From NCBI GenBank assembly GCA_000302695.1, contig AMFN01000014.1, forward strand, positions 283,126-347,125: a stretch of 64,000 bases of DNA, written 5' to 3'. The notes under the pieces were generated by a model, which saw only the letters and a program-made list of their open reading frames with translations, searched no databases and was not told the DNA's origin. The DNA comes from Enterobacteriaceae bacterium LSJC7. GTDB taxonomy: Bacteria > Pseudomonadota > Gammaproteobacteria > Enterobacterales > Enterobacteriaceae. The stretch's first letter is position 1; every line of letters starts with the position of its first letter. Positions 18,557 through 28,106 of this stretch are shown here, piece by piece. The position numbers and the translations under genes are program-made.

Positions 18557-18871
18557 ATGAAGAAGGTGTTTATGGCAATGGCGCTGGTTGGTCTGATGGG
18601 GGCAGCAACAGGTGCTGTCGCTCAGGAGGCCGCAACGGCGCAGCAGCAGAAAATGACAGTCTGTAATCAGCAGGCAGGTAAGCAGTCACTTAAGGGTGAC
18701 GAGCGCAAAACCTTCATGAGCAACTGCCTGAAGAAAAACAGCACCACCGCAGATGGCAAGGTGCTGACGGCACAGCAGCAGCGCATGAAAGACTGTAACG
18801 CACAGGCGAAAAGCAAATCGCTTGCTGGTGATGCACGTAAAACCTTTATGAGTAGCTGCCTTAAGAAGTAA
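18557..18871 (+). CDS. psiF: Phosphate starvation-inducible protein PsiF
   Basis: A 104-residue exported protein with a signal peptide (to about residue 22, AVA-QEA). It holds two copies of the PsiF repeat, each with the pattern QQQ-M-CN-QA followed by a KTFMS-CLK end; each has a pair of cysteines. E. coli psiF lies in the same place after phoA and is induced with it. Function is unknown. In E. coli dgcC (adrA) comes next, but here proC follows at once on the other strand. Confidence 0.92.
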   Translation: MKKVFMAMALVGLMGAATGAVAQEAATAQQQKMTVCNQQAGKQSLKGDERKTFMSNCLKKNSTTADGKVLTAQQQRMKDCNAQAKSKSLAGDARKTFMSSCLKK

Positions 18872-18876
18872 CCAGG

Positions 18877-18907
18877 CAAAAAAGCGGCCCGTCAGGGCCG
18901 CTTTTTT
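18877..18907. terminator. Bidirectional terminator between psiF and proC
   Basis: AAAAAAGCGGCCC-GTCA-GGGCCGCTTTTTT lies between the two convergent genes and ends one base before the proC stop. Confidence 0.85.
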
Positions 18908-18908
18908 A

Positions 18909-19715
18909 TCACTTGCTCATTTGTCGCGATTTTTCCATGCATTTTTCCATCGCTTCCATGACAGCAGAGCGCAAGCCTTTTTGTTCCAGCACACGCACGG
19001 CCTCAATAGTGGTGCCGCCTGGCGAACACACCATATCCTTGAGCGCGCCGGGATGTTGACCGGTTTCCAGCACCATCTTTGCTGACCCCATTACTGCCTG
19101 TGCGGCAAATTTGTAAGCTTTGTCGCGCGGCATACCACCGAGCACGGCCGCATCAGCCATCGCTTCGATAAACATAAACACATAGGCCGGTGCCGAACCG
19201 CTGACGCCCACCACCGGGTGAATCATGGCTTCACTGATCACTTCGGCATGACCAAAGCAGCGGAAAATTGCCACGATATCCGCGATATCTTCCGGCGTGA
19301 CCAGCACGTTTGGCGTGATGGAGGTCATCCCGGCGTTCACCAGCGCAGGCGTGTTTGGCATGGCGCGAACCAGTTTGCGATCGTGGCCCAATACCGTAGC
19401 AAGCTGGTCAAGGGTGATGCCCGCAGCGATGGAAACCACCAGTGAGTCTTTATTCAGGCTGGAGGCGATATCTCCCATCACCTTGAGCATGTCGCCAGGC
19501 TTCACGGCACCAAAGACGATATCGGTAATCTGCGCGACGTCCTGTGCGCTCTGTGCTGCGTTAATACCGTATTGCTCACGCAGGGCTTCTACGCTATCGG
19601 CTGAAGGGGTGTAGACCCAGATATTGCTGGCGGGCACCTGGCCGCTGGCGATAAGGCCACCCAGAATTGCCTTTCCCATATTCCCACAGCCGATAAACCC
19701 GATTTTCTTTTCCAC
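18909..19715 (-). CDS. proC: Pyrroline-5-carboxylate reductase ProC (GTG start)
   Basis: ProC makes L-proline from pyrroline-5-carboxylate with NAD(P)H in the last step of proline synthesis. The 268-residue protein has the Rossmann motif GFIGCGNMGKAILGGL at the N-terminus, the RAMPNTPALVNAGM block and the family signature PGGTTIEAVRVLEQKGLR near the end. The start was set to GTG at 19715 (VEKKIGF) because AGGAAG lies upstream and E. coli begins MEKKIGF; the longer upstream reading has no homology. Confidence 0.95.
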   Translation of the reverse strand: MEKKIGFIGCGNMGKAILGGLIASGQVPASNIWVYTPSADSVEALREQYGINAAQSAQDVAQITDIVFGAVKPGDMLKVMGDIASSLNKDSLVVSIAAGITLDQLATVLGHDRKLVRAMPNTPALVNAGMTSITPNVLVTPEDIADIVAIFRCFGHAEVISEAMIHPVVGVSGSAPAYVFMFIEAMADAAVLGGMPRDKAYKFAAQAVMGSAKMVLETGQHPGALKDMVCSPGGTTIEAVRVLEQKGLRSAVMEAMEKCMEKSRQMSK

Positions 19716-20152
19716 AGCGTCGCTTCCTCGTCCGTTCGTCAAGACAGCATTGTAACCTGAGAATAAATCAGAGGGCAGGCGAGCGGCAAGATGGCGCAGT
19801 GAGCAAGTGTGCAAAGTGTCTTCCTGGCGTGACGCCCGGCCAGATTGTTGCCGTGCGCGTTACGAAAAGCCGCTGTCATTGAGCTTACGTAGTCGGTGTG
19901 CAGGCCCGGCGAGCGTAGGCAACCAGGCGAGAGGTTGTTATTGATTGCGCTGTGCTCATTATCATTTTAACCGCTGAGTTCATCACGGCTGGCTCACTTA
20001 CGATGTGCTGCCTGTGGGTGGCATTTCCTGCGCCCGCCTTGAAGAGGTCAGGACCCAAAACGCGTCTGCCGCGGCTCAGGGGAAATCGCTGGGTTGCATC
20101 AGTGCCGCGCTGCGGCGACAATCGCTTTATTATTTTTCGCCCGGGAGCGGTA

Positions 20153-20605
20153 ATGCAGATTTGGGTGGACGCCGATGCGTGTCCGAACGTGATTAAAGAG
20201 ATGTTGTTTCGTGCGGCAACGCGCACCGGCACGTCGGTAACACTGGTGGCAAACCAGCCGCTGAAAGTACCGCCTTCACCACTAATTCGCACGCTGCGGG
20301 TGCAGGCTGGGTTCGACGTGGCAGATAACGAAATCGTGCGCCGCTGTGAAGCCGGTGACCTGGTGATTACCGCCGACATTCCGCTGGCGGCAGAAGTGAT
20401 TGAGAAGGGCGCTGCCGCACTGAATCCGCGCGGCGAGCGCTACAGCCCGGAAACCATCCGCGAGCGCCTGACGATGCGCGATTTTATGGATACACTGCGC
20501 GCCAGCGGTATCCAGACCGGTGGCCCGGCAGCGCTTGGCCCGCGCGATCGCCAGTTATTTGCCGCCGAGTTGGATAAATGGCTGCTGAGCGCGCGACGCG
20601 GTTAA
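20153..20605 (+). CDS. yaiI: YaiI, UPF0178 (YaiI/YqxD) protein
   Basis: A 150-residue PIN-like nuclease-fold protein of unknown role, closely like E. coli YaiI. Conserved blocks are [14 protein letters not shown] at the start, [23 protein letters not shown] with the acidic cluster, and [26 protein letters not shown] lies just ahead of the ATG. Its stop codon overlaps the stop of the decayed gene on the opposite strand. Confidence 0.92.
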   Translation: MQIWVDADACPNVIKEMLFRAATRTGTSVTLVANQPLKVPPSPLIRTLRVQAGFDVADNEIVRRCEAGDLVITADIPLAAEVIEKGAAALNPRGERYSPETIRERLTMRDFMDTLRASGIQTGGPAALGPRDRQLFAAELDKWLLSARRG

Positions 20606-21098
20606 ATCCAGCTGTCGTCATCACTACCGATACTGTCTGTCATCACCATTCATGTCGCTATCTTGACTCAAATCAGCCTGGGTCAGGTCGTTATCCAGGC
20701 TGGTGAATGCCTCTGACTGTGCGGTGAGTCTGTCCTGCGGCGGTTCGTTGATAATGTTAACTATCTCTGTGGCTGCGTGTGCTGGAACAGCCCGGTTAAT
20801 ACATTGCCCGGCATCACCCCGCCTGCAACACCCGCTGCGGTTTGCAGCGCCCCGCCATAAATCCACCGCGACTCTGCTTACGTTGTGCCAGCTGTGCTTC
20901 AACGCGGGCATTAAGGTGTTTTATCGCTGCTCCTGAATCAGCAGGGTTTGCGCCATATAATAAGGCGCGGCGGGTTACTGGCGCAGGTGCTCGTTGATTT
21001 GTAATTCGGCTGTGGCATCACGCGGTGCGCTGTGGTTTTCAGCCTGGGCCAGGCGAGCAAAAAGGCCGTCTATCTAAACGCTGTTCTTCCGATTGCAT
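20602..21098 (-). pseudogene. Decayed DUF2076 family gene
   Basis: On the minus strand, a good start (AGAGG then ATG at 21098) opens with MQSEEQRL, the typical DUF2076 N-terminus. The frame then shifts by one extra base, and pieces can be followed in different frames: IDGLFARLAQAE, INEHLRQ (then a stop), PAAPYYMAQTLLIQE, LNARVEAQLAQRKQS, GALQTAAGVAGGVM, TGLFQ, EIVNIINEPPQ and finally SDDDSWI with TAA at 20604-20602. The order of pieces is that of an intact DUF2076 protein, so this is one gene broken by several frameshifts and stops. DUF2076 proteins are soluble, Gly- and Asp-rich, and of unknown role. Confidence 0.8.
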
Positions 21099-21449
21099 CA
21101 TCCGACCTCTTGTATCATCGAGTAAGCCATTACCGGTGCCTTTCACGGTGCTGTAAATGAGCACGGCGTACAGGATGATGTAAAGGTGCTTGCGGTTGTA
21201 CAGGGTGTAAAGATATATGCAGCGGTGACACAGTCGTTTACCGCTGCGCTGGTCGAAAGTGGAGTCATTACTTTACATGGACAGATTTGCTAACACCCGG
21301 TATCTGTGCAGGTTAGCTGAATTATTATTTATCTGTAATTTTTATTTTACATGTTGAACTGTAACTGTCGGCTGTTATTATTGCCGTTCATTTGTTTGCC
21401 ATACCCCGCAAGCCCCATTGCGGAGGTCGCAAAAGAGGATTTGCCATTC
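21099..21449. other. aroL upstream region
   Basis: About 350 bases between the start of the decayed DUF2076 gene and aroL. It holds several TGTAAA-like half sites (21152, 21179, 21206) besides the good TyrR box at 21334, and no coding frame I can support. The TATT/TAAT-rich part from 21316 to 21355 is likely to be the aroL promoter. Confidence 0.5.
21334..21351 (+). promoter_or_regulatory. TyrR box of aroL
   Basis: TGTAATTTTTATTTTACA fits the TyrR consensus TGTAAA-N6-TTTACA at 11 of 12 fixed positions. It lies 98 bases before the aroL start. In E. coli aroL is repressed by TyrR with tyrosine (and by TrpR). Confidence 0.75.
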
Positions 21450-21986
21450 ATGACTCAACCCCTGTTTTTAGTCGGCGCGCGCGGCTGCGGCAAGACAACG
21501 TCAGGTCAGGCGTTATCTCATGCTCTGGGTTTGCGCTTTATTGATACCGACAGGTGGCTGCAAGACGACGCGGGCATGAGTGTGGCACAAATCGTAGAGC
21601 TGGAAGGCTGGGCTGGGTTTCGCCGCCGGGAAAGCCAGGCTCTGCACGCGGTGACGGCACCCGATACCGTTATTGCAACCGGTGGTGGTATGGTGCTGGC
21701 CGCGGAAAATCGCCGCTTTATGCGTGAGCATGGCACCGTCATTTATCTGTGTGCACCTGCGCAAGAGTTGGCCCGGCGCCTGGAGGCGTTCCCGGAAGAA
21801 GGTTTGCGCCCAACGTTGACGGGCCGTGCCATCAGTGATGAGGTCGCCCAGGTGCTCGCCGAGCGCGATGCGCTTTACCGCGATGCCGCCCACATCATCG
21901 TTGATGCCTCACGCTCACCAGAGCAGGTTGTTGAGTATATTCAGCAGGCATTAACCTGTACCTCCTCCCCCTTACTGGCAGAGTGA
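21450..21986 (+). CDS. aroL: Shikimate kinase II AroL
   Basis: AroL phosphorylates shikimate at the 3-hydroxyl with ATP in the common aromatic pathway. The 178-residue protein has the P-loop GARGCGKTT (residues 9-17), the shikimate-binding DTDRWLQ, the ATGGGMV block, and the lid region [11 protein letters not shown]. It fits AroL rather than AroK by the MTQPLFLVG start. GAGGA precedes the ATG at 21450; an upstream ATG at 21351 would overlap the TyrR box and was rejected. E. coli has the small gene yaiA next, but none is visible here. Confidence 0.95.
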   Translation: MTQPLFLVGARGCGKTTSGQALSHALGLRFIDTDRWLQDDAGMSVAQIVELEGWAGFRRRESQALHAVTAPDTVIATGGGMVLAAENRRFMREHGTVIYLCAPAQELARRLEAFPEEGLRPTLTGRAISDEVAQVLAERDALYRDAAHIIVDASRSPEQVVEYIQQALTCTSSPLLAE

Positions 21987-22088
21987 ATGACGGGCAGGCT
22001 CTGCGTAGTTTCCCATTTCTCTTTTAGTTGATGTCCCGGCGATTAAAAAATTGTCGTGCCAACCTCTTCATTTCCTACTGAAAAACAC

Positions 22089-22123
22089 GCTCTGTTGATA
22101 TTTTGTTAATATTTTAACAGAGC
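22089..22123 (+). other. Hairpin after aroL (possible terminator)
   Basis: GCTCTGTT and AACAGAGC form a perfect 8-bp outer stem. Inside, ATATT and AATAT can pair as a second stem. It is followed by AAGTTTT. It may end aroL transcripts or lie in the aroM leader; the T run is short, so this is uncertain. Confidence 0.45.
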
Positions 22124-22223
22124 AAGTTTTGACCGATCTGCTACCTTTTTGCTTAATTTATAACCAGCCGACGCCAGCGCAGCGTCTGCATGTCGTGATG
22201 AAAAGCAAAAGGCGGAAACACGT

Positions 22224-22898
22224 ATGAACACATCTCTGGCGATCCTGTCTGTTGGTGCCGTGCCTGTAGACGAGATAATGCCGTTACTGACAGAAGACAT
22301 TCCCGAGCAACAGATAACTCACCTGAGCCTGCTTGGCAGACTTTCAGCTGACGAAGCCGCCGAAGATTACGGTGCCAGCGCCCAGGAAAAGACACTGCGA
22401 GTGCAGCTTGGCGATGGTTCGTTAATGACCCTTTCGCACCAGAAGATTGAGCTGGCGCTCCAGGCCGTCATTGAGGTGCTTGAGGCTCAGGGGTACGACG
22501 TAATTATGGTGTTGGGTGGTGGGCACTCCCCGGGACTTACCACCCGCAGCGCGATTCTGCTGGTGCCCGAGCGGCTGGTGCCGCCGCTGGTCGCCTCGAT
22601 TGTTGATGGTTATCAGGTGGGAATATTGCTACCCGCGCCACAGGAGTTGACCGCGCAGCAGCAAAAGTGGCAGGGGCTGGAGATGCCGCCAATTTACGGC
22701 CCAGAGGCCTCGTTGAGTGACGATGCTGCGCTGGTGCACGCTGGCGGTGAGCTAAAAACCCGGGGAGCAGACGTGCTGGTGCTTGATTGTCTGGGCTTCC
22801 ACCAGCGGCATCGCGATTTACTGCAAAAGTCGCTTGAGATCCCGGTGCTGCTTTCTCACATGCTGGTTGCGCGACTGGCGTCTGAGTTATTGCTCTGA
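22224..22898 (+). CDS. aroM: AroM family protein
   Basis: A 224-residue protein matching E. coli AroM, a member of the Asp/Glu racemase-like AroM family. The gene is co-regulated with aroL by TyrR in E. coli but its function is unknown. The motifs VMVLGGGHSPGL and DVLVLDCLGFHQRHRDLLQK are clear, and LLSHMLVARLASELL ends the protein. It lies 237 bases after aroL; yaiA, which lies between them in E. coli, is missing. Confidence 0.93.
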   Translation: MNTSLAILSVGAVPVDEIMPLLTEDIPEQQITHLSLLGRLSADEAAEDYGASAQEKTLRVQLGDGSLMTLSHQKIELALQAVIEVLEAQGYDVIMVLGGGHSPGLTTRSAILLVPERLVPPLVASIVDGYQVGILLPAPQELTAQQQKWQGLEMPPIYGPEASLSDDAALVHAGGELKTRGADVLVLDCLGFHQRHRDLLQKSLEIPVLLSHMLVARLASELLL

Positions 22899-22978
22899 GT
22901 GTCAAAGAATTTGCGTGACAGCGCGCGCGCGTGGCTACTATATTGGCGGTCTATCCTGTTGTTAACACAGAGGCCGCC

Positions 22979-23263
22979 ATGCTTGAAAGCAATGACTATT
23001 TTTCAGGGAAAGTGAAATCAATTGGTTTTACCAGCAGCAGCACCGGACGCGCCAGCGTTGGGGTGATGGCTGAAGGAGAATATACCTTTGGTACCGGCCA
23101 GCCAGAAGAGATGACCGTGGTAAGCGGCGCGCTGAATGTGCTGCTGTCAGGCGAGACGCAATGGAAAACCTACGGCCCGGGTGAAGTGTTTAACGTGCCG
23201 GGGCACAGTGAATTTTATTTACAGGTGGCAGAGCCAAGCGCATATCTGTGCCGCTATCTGTAA
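22979..23263 (+). CDS. ppnP: Pyrimidine/purine nucleoside phosphorylase PpnP (YaiE)
   Basis: PpnP is a small cupin-fold phosphorylase that splits many nucleosides into base and ribose-1-phosphate. The 94-residue product, [16 protein letters not shown] to SAYLCRYL, fits the DUF1255 family in full. The core cupin strands lie around [18 protein letters not shown] and [11 protein letters not shown]. The start is at ATG 22979; the longer frame from 22931 has no homology. It is the last gene of the block with E. coli 8.5-min gene order. Confidence 0.93.
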   Translation: MLESNDYFSGKVKSIGFTSSSTGRASVGVMAEGEYTFGTGQPEEMTVVSGALNVLLSGETQWKTYGPGEVFNVPGHSEFYLQVAEPSAYLCRYL

Positions 23264-23275
23264 ATTCTGAGCTGT

Positions 23276-23305
23276 AAAAAAGGAGCGCTGGGCGCTCCTT
23301 TTTTA
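23276..23305. terminator. Terminator between ppnP and the proX remnant
   Basis: AAAAAAGGAGCG-CTGG-GCGCTCCTTTTTT is symmetric, so it can stop transcription from either side. The TAA of the proX remnant lies in its T run, so the hairpin may come from either ancestral gene. Confidence 0.8.
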
Positions 23306-23460
23306 TGCTGATAACCGCGTTTTACTTCTTTGCGCCAGCGCGTCTTTTACCCAACCGTCAAACTGTGCCTGGTAGACCTTAATCCAGCCGTCAACGTGGC
23401 GCTGGATATCTGCCTGCGATGCGCGACCTTCGTGCATCATCGCGTTCTGGTTACTCGCCG
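23303..23460 (-). pseudogene. proX: 3' remnant of proX (glycine betaine-binding protein)
   Basis: The minus strand between 23460 and the TAA at 23305-23303 reads a C-terminus containing [24 protein letters not shown] and [11 protein letters not shown]. This resembles the end of ProX, the periplasmic glycine-betaine/proline-betaine receptor of the ProU ABC transporter. No start codon, signal peptide or upstream ProX domain remains, and proV and proW are gone. In E. coli proVWX follows nrdF on the same strand, as this remnant does. It is thus the rest of a deleted proU operon. A new extension of about eight residues (SKTRLSA) follows the usual end. Confidence 0.75.
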
Positions 23461-23633
23461 TGCAGTACCGTATTTTTTATCGAAATAAAGGTGATGCCTG
23501 GTATATTGAGGTGATATTTGTTCGGGGAAAGTGGCTAATATTGTGCGCAATGCAGAAAAGAGTGCCGGGATTGTTTTCCCGGCAGGCTGAATAATACAGG
23601 TTAACTATAAGGATTTATTTACGGCTATTAACG
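23461..23633. other. nrdF downstream region
   Basis: About 170 bases with no gene. The hairpin GCCGGGA/TCCCGGC at 23564-23583 is followed on the minus strand by ACTCTTTTC and may end nrdHIEF transcripts. The DNA between this hairpin and the proX remnant should contain the deletion point of proVW. Confidence 0.45.
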
Positions 23634-24605
<972 letters not shown>

Positions 24606-26750
24606 TCAGAGTGCGCAGGACACGCAGCCCTCAATTTCGGTGCCTTCGAGCGCCAACTGGCGCAGGCGAATGTAATAGAGGGTCTTAATCCCTTTTTTCC
24701 AGGCGTAAATCTGCGCTTTATTGATATCGCGCGTGGTGGCGGTGTCGGGAAAGAACAAGGTGAGCGACAGGCCCTGATCGACGTGGCGCGTTGCCTCGGC
24801 GTAGGTGTCGATGATTTTTTCCGGGCCGATGTCCCAGGCATTTTCATAGAGCGCCAGATTGTCATTGGTCATAAACGGCGCGGGGTAGTAGACGCGACCG
24901 GTTTTCCCCTCTTTGCGAATTTCAATGCGCGAGACAATCGGGTGAATACTCGACGTGGCGTGGTTGATGTAGGAAATCGAACCGGTTGGTGGAATTGCCT
25001 GCAAGTTCTGGTTGTACAGGCCCCACTGCATCACGTCGGCGCGCAGCGTTTGCCACATTTCGCGAGTCGGTATGGTAATGCCCGCTTCTGTAAACAGCGC
25101 CCGCACTTTCGCCGTTTTAGGCTGCCATTCCTGCTCCAGATACTGACTGAAATACGCGCCGCTGGCGTAGCGTGACTGTTCAAAGCCAACAAAACGAGCG
25201 CCGCGTTCACGTGCCAGCTGGCAGGAGGCGCGCAGGGCGTGCCAGGTGATGGTGTAAAAATAGATATTGGTGAAATCCAGCCCTTCTTCTGACCCATAGG
25301 CAATGCCCTCACGTGCCAGATAACCGTGCAGGTTCATTTGCCCAAGGCCGATGGCGTGTGAGGCGGCGTTACCGGCTTCAATGGATGGCACCGAGCAGAT
25401 ATGACTCATGTCAGAGACTGCGGTCAGCCCGCGAATGGCGGTTTCAACGGTGCGGGCAAAATCTGGCGAATCCATTGTCAGAGCGATGTTCAGCGAGCCC
25501 AGGTTACAGGAGATATCTTTGCCAGTGTGTTTATAGTCGAGATTGCCGTGGTACTCGCTTGGACTGTTGACCTGTAAGATCTCAGAGCACAGGTTGCTCA
25601 TATTCACGCGCCCGGCGATGGGGTTGGCGCGGTTTACCGTGTCTTCATACATGATGTACGGATAGCCGGACTCAAACTGGATCTCCGCCAGCGTCTGAAA
25701 GAAGCTACGGGCGCTGATGGTTTTACGGCGCACGCGTGTGTCGGCCAGCAGCGTTTCATACATCTGCGACAGGCTGATGTCGCCGTACGGCTTGCCGTAC
25801 AGGCGCTCCACATCGTAAGGCGAGAACAGTGCCATTTGCGCGTTATCTTTTGCAAGCTGGAAGGTCACATCCGGGATAACCACGCCCAGTGACAGCGTTT
25901 TAATACGGATTTTCTCGTCGGCGTTTTCACGTTTGGTATCGAGAAAGCGCAGGATGTCCGGGTGATGAGCGTTCAGCCAGACGGCCCCTGCGCCCTGGCG
26001 CGCGCCAAGCTGGTTGGCGTAAGAAAACGCGTCTTCGAGCATTTTCATCACCGGTATGATGCCTGAGGACTGGTTTTCGATGCGCTTAATCGGCGCGCCC
26101 GCTTCGCGCAGGTTGGAGAGCAGAAACGCCACGCCGCCGCCGCGTTTAGAAAGCTGTAGCGCGGAGTTTACTGCCCGGCCGATGGACTCCATGTTGTCTT
26201 CAATACGCAGCAGGAAGCAGGAGACGTATTCGCCGCGCTGCAGCTTGCCGCAGTTGAGAAAGGTCGGCGTGGCGGGCTGGAAGCGACCGCTCAGGATCTC
26301 TTCCATCAGTTCAGTCGCCAGTGACTCATTACCCTGGGCCAGCGTTAACGCCACCATGCAGGTGCGATCCGGGAAATGCTCAAGATAGCGTTTGTTATCA
26401 AAGGATTTCAGCGCGTAACTGTTGTAGAACTTCCACGCGCCGAGAAAGGTTTTGAACACAAAACCGTAGCGGTTGGCGCGGTTGAAAAGTTCACAGACGA
26501 AATCGTGGGAGTAACGGCGCAACACCGCCGGGTCATAAAAACCCTCTTTAACCAGATAATTCAGGCGTGAGGAGCTATCCGCGAAGTGCTCGGTATTAGG
26601 CTGCACGTGCTGGTTGATAAAGTGCTCCACGGCTAACCGGTCTTTATCAAACTGAATACGCCCCTGCGCATCGTACAGGTTGAGCATGGCATTGAGCGCA
26701 TGATAGTCCGCGGGTGCGCCGTTTACGCGGATGTCTTCTGTTGTTGCCAA
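24606..26750 (-). CDS. nrdE: Ribonucleotide reductase class Ib, alpha subunit NrdE
   Basis: NrdE is the catalytic subunit that reduces NDPs to dNDPs when paired with NrdF and the NrdH redoxin. The 714 residues equal the E. coli length. Key sites are the active-site cysteine in [10 protein letters not shown]-like [15 protein letters not shown], the radical cysteine region [20 protein letters not shown], the glycyl-Tyr path near [13 protein letters not shown], and the C-terminal redox pair CVSCAL. It overlaps the end of nrdI by 28 bases, which suggests coupled translation. Confidence 0.97.
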   Translation of the reverse strand: MATTEDIRVNGAPADYHALNAMLNLYDAQGRIQFDKDRLAVEHFINQHVQPNTEHFADSSSRLNYLVKEGFYDPAVLRRYSHDFVCELFNRANRYGFVFKTFLGAWKFYNSYALKSFDNKRYLEHFPDRTCMVALTLAQGNESLATELMEEILSGRFQPATPTFLNCGKLQRGEYVSCFLLRIEDNMESIGRAVNSALQLSKRGGGVAFLLSNLREAGAPIKRIENQSSGIIPVMKMLEDAFSYANQLGARQGAGAVWLNAHHPDILRFLDTKRENADEKIRIKTLSLGVVIPDVTFQLAKDNAQMALFSPYDVERLYGKPYGDISLSQMYETLLADTRVRRKTISARSFFQTLAEIQFESGYPYIMYEDTVNRANPIAGRVNMSNLCSEILQVNSPSEYHGNLDYKHTGKDISCNLGSLNIALTMDSPDFARTVETAIRGLTAVSDMSHICSVPSIEAGNAASHAIGLGQMNLHGYLAREGIAYGSEEGLDFTNIYFYTITWHALRASCQLARERGARFVGFEQSRYASGAYFSQYLEQEWQPKTAKVRALFTEAGITIPTREMWQTLRADVMQWGLYNQNLQAIPPTGSISYINHATSSIHPIVSRIEIRKEGKTGRVYYPAPFMTNDNLALYENAWDIGPEKIIDTYAEATRHVDQGLSLTLFFPDTATTRDINKAQIYAWKKGIKTLYYIRLRQLALEGTEIEGCVSCAL

Positions 26751-27133
26751 AATTTGCTTACTCCCTTACGCACGTTGTCAATATCTTGCGGGGTGCCCAG
26801 TAGCTCAAAACGGTAGAGCAGGGGCACGGCGCATTTCTGGGCAATGATGTTGCCCGCCAGACAGTACGCTTCACCGAAATTGGTGTTACCTGAGGCGATG
26901 ACGCCGCGCAGCCACGTGCGATGACATTCATCGTTAAGAAAACGGATAACCTGGCGCGGCACGGCGCCCGTTGCGCTGCCACCGCCGTAGCTGGGCGTCA
27001 ACAGGATATACGGCTCGTTGACAGCGAGCGCCTGCGTGTTGTCCAGCGGGATGCGCCGTGCCGGCAGCGCCAGGCGCTGAATAAAGCGGTGTGTGTTCTC
27101 CGACTGACTTGAGAAATACACCAGCAGGCTCAT
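26723..27133 (-). CDS. nrdI: NrdI flavodoxin-like protein
   Basis: NrdI is a small FMN protein that supplies oxidant for assembly of the manganese-tyrosyl cofactor of NrdF. The 136-residue product has the flavodoxin start [19 protein letters not shown], the [17 protein letters not shown] loop and the block [18 protein letters not shown] that contacts FMN. It overlaps nrdE by 28 and nrdH by 4 bases, so the operon is tightly packed. Confidence 0.96.
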   Translation of the reverse strand: MSLLVYFSSQSENTHRFIQRLALPARRIPLDNTQALAVNEPYILLTPSYGGGSATGAVPRQVIRFLNDECHRTWLRGVIASGNTNFGEAYCLAGNIIAQKCAVPLLYRFELLGTPQDIDNVRKGVSKFWQQQKTSA

Positions 27134-27369
27134 ACGTGTGCCACGCTCTGACGCAACCGGTTAATCATGTCAGGACGAAAGCCACTCCAGCTTGCATCTT
27201 CAGTGACCACTACCGGCAGCTGGCGAAAACCCTGTGCGCGTAGCGTGTCGGCTGCATCTGGATGGTTGTCGATATTAATCAGTTCAAAGTCGAAACCGCG
27301 GCTTTCCATTGCGCGTTTGGTGGCGTGGCACTGCACGCAGTCATTACGAGTGTAAATAATAATGCGCAT
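27130..27369 (-). CDS. nrdH: Glutaredoxin-like NrdH redoxin
   Basis: NrdH is the electron donor of the class Ib reductase and is itself reduced by thioredoxin reductase. The 79-residue protein has the redox motif CVQC (residues 11-14), the cis-Pro block FRQLPVV and the NrdH-specific SWSGFRPD motif. The start is set at 27369 ([10 protein letters not shown]); an ATG five codons earlier lacks a ribosome site. It is the first gene of nrdHIEF; two NrdR boxes lie upstream. Confidence 0.95.
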   Translation of the reverse strand: MRIIIYTRNDCVQCHATKRAMESRGFDFELINIDNHPDAADTLRAQGFRQLPVVVTEDASWSGFRPDMINRLRQSVAHV

Positions 27370-27444
27370 GATTCGTATTTCCATTTAAAATGACAATTCG
27401 GCGACGTCTGGTCACTGTGCCATCGTTTGTGGCTGATGCTGTAG

Positions 27445-27491
27445 ATACTAGATGTAGTTTATATAACTTGCAACCACTCAATATATGGTGT
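27445..27491 (-). promoter_or_regulatory. Paired NrdR boxes upstream of nrdHIEF
   Basis: Two imperfect 16-bp palindromes of the NrdR type (consensus acaCwAtATaTwGtgt) are present: ATACTAGATGTAGTTT at 27445-27460 and ACTCAATATATGGTGT at 27476-27491. Their centres are 31 bp apart, three helical turns, which is the spacing known for NrdR pairs. NrdR with bound dATP represses all nrd operons in E. coli. The boxes start about 75 bases before nrdH and probably overlap the promoter. Confidence 0.8.
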
Positions 27492-27712
27492 TTTGCGGGT
27501 GAGGGCGTGACGATGAAAGTGCCCAGTGTATACGTGTGAAACGCAGTAAGAAGTTGTCTGTAAATGAGGGACTTGCCTGCGTAGCATACAAGCTCAGCGG
27601 CTAACGTGGGGCAGAGAGAAGACCTGCAACGCCAGAAAATAATCTGGTTGCGGGTGAGAAACGTTGATGTTGGGTTGTACAGGAAGGGAAGGAGAGCCAG
27701 CCACTCGTTAAG

Positions 27713-27753
27713 CAGGCAGCAAATGAAGCGACTAGCTGCTTATTTGCTGCCTG
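27713..27753 (-). terminator. Large hairpin after ygaM
   Basis: CAGGCAGCAAAT and ATTTGCTGCCTG form a perfect 12-bp stem with a 17-base loop, 32 bases after the ygaM stop. No T run follows on the minus strand (GCTTAACGA), so it may be an mRNA-stabilising 3' structure or a weak terminator. Confidence 0.55.
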
Positions 27754-27785
27754 TGCGTGTTTTACCGGGCGCAGCAAACTGCCGT

Positions 27786-28106
27786 TTAGCGCCGTGAAAC
27801 CAGCAGTGCACCAAGTACGATACCTGCCACAGCCACAATGCCTGCGCTGTATAGCGGGCGCTCCTGCATCCACGAGCAGGCGTAACTTGCCGCATCGCGC
27901 GCCCGCTGGCCTGTGAGGCTGTTACCATTCAGGCGGGCGCGTGAATCTTTCAGTAAAGATGCCGCCCGTTTTCTGATGTGTTTTGCCTCATCGCTGGCTT
28001 CATCGCCCCAGCTATTGAGCACATCTTCCAGCGTTTGCGCCAGTTCATTGATATCGGTGCCGATATCGCGGTCCTCAATGATACTGCTGTTTCGTCTGCT
28101 AAACAT
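27786..28106 (-). CDS. ygaM: YgaM, ElaB/YqjD/DUF883 membrane-anchored protein
   Basis: A 106-residue tail-anchored protein. It has an amphipathic helical N-terminal part (about 12-80) and one C-terminal membrane segment, LYSAGIVAVAGIVLGALLV, then SRR. E. coli YgaM and its paralogues ElaB and YqjD are sigma-S dependent; the paralogues bind stationary-phase ribosomes at the membrane. GGAGGAAAG precedes the ATG at 28106, which fixes the start. It is divergent from ygaC. Confidence 0.9.
   Translation of the reverse strand: MFSRRNSSIIEDRDIGTDINELAQTLEDVLNSWGDEASDEAKHIRKRAASLLKDSRARLNGNSLTGQRARDAASYACSWMQERPLYSAGIVAVAGIVLGALLVSRR

Larger units (their letters stand above)
27370..27785. other. nrdH-ygaM intergenic region
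   Basis: A stretch of 416 bases with the nrdH control sites at its left end, a large hairpin at its right end and, between them (about 27500-27712), no gene or structure that I can identify. Confidence 0.6.

Noticed and set aside
20624-20911. Minus-strand frame of 95 codons after yaiI as a stand-alone small gene
   Set aside because: It is one in-frame piece of the decayed DUF2076 gene, joined to out-of-frame residues; not an independent gene.
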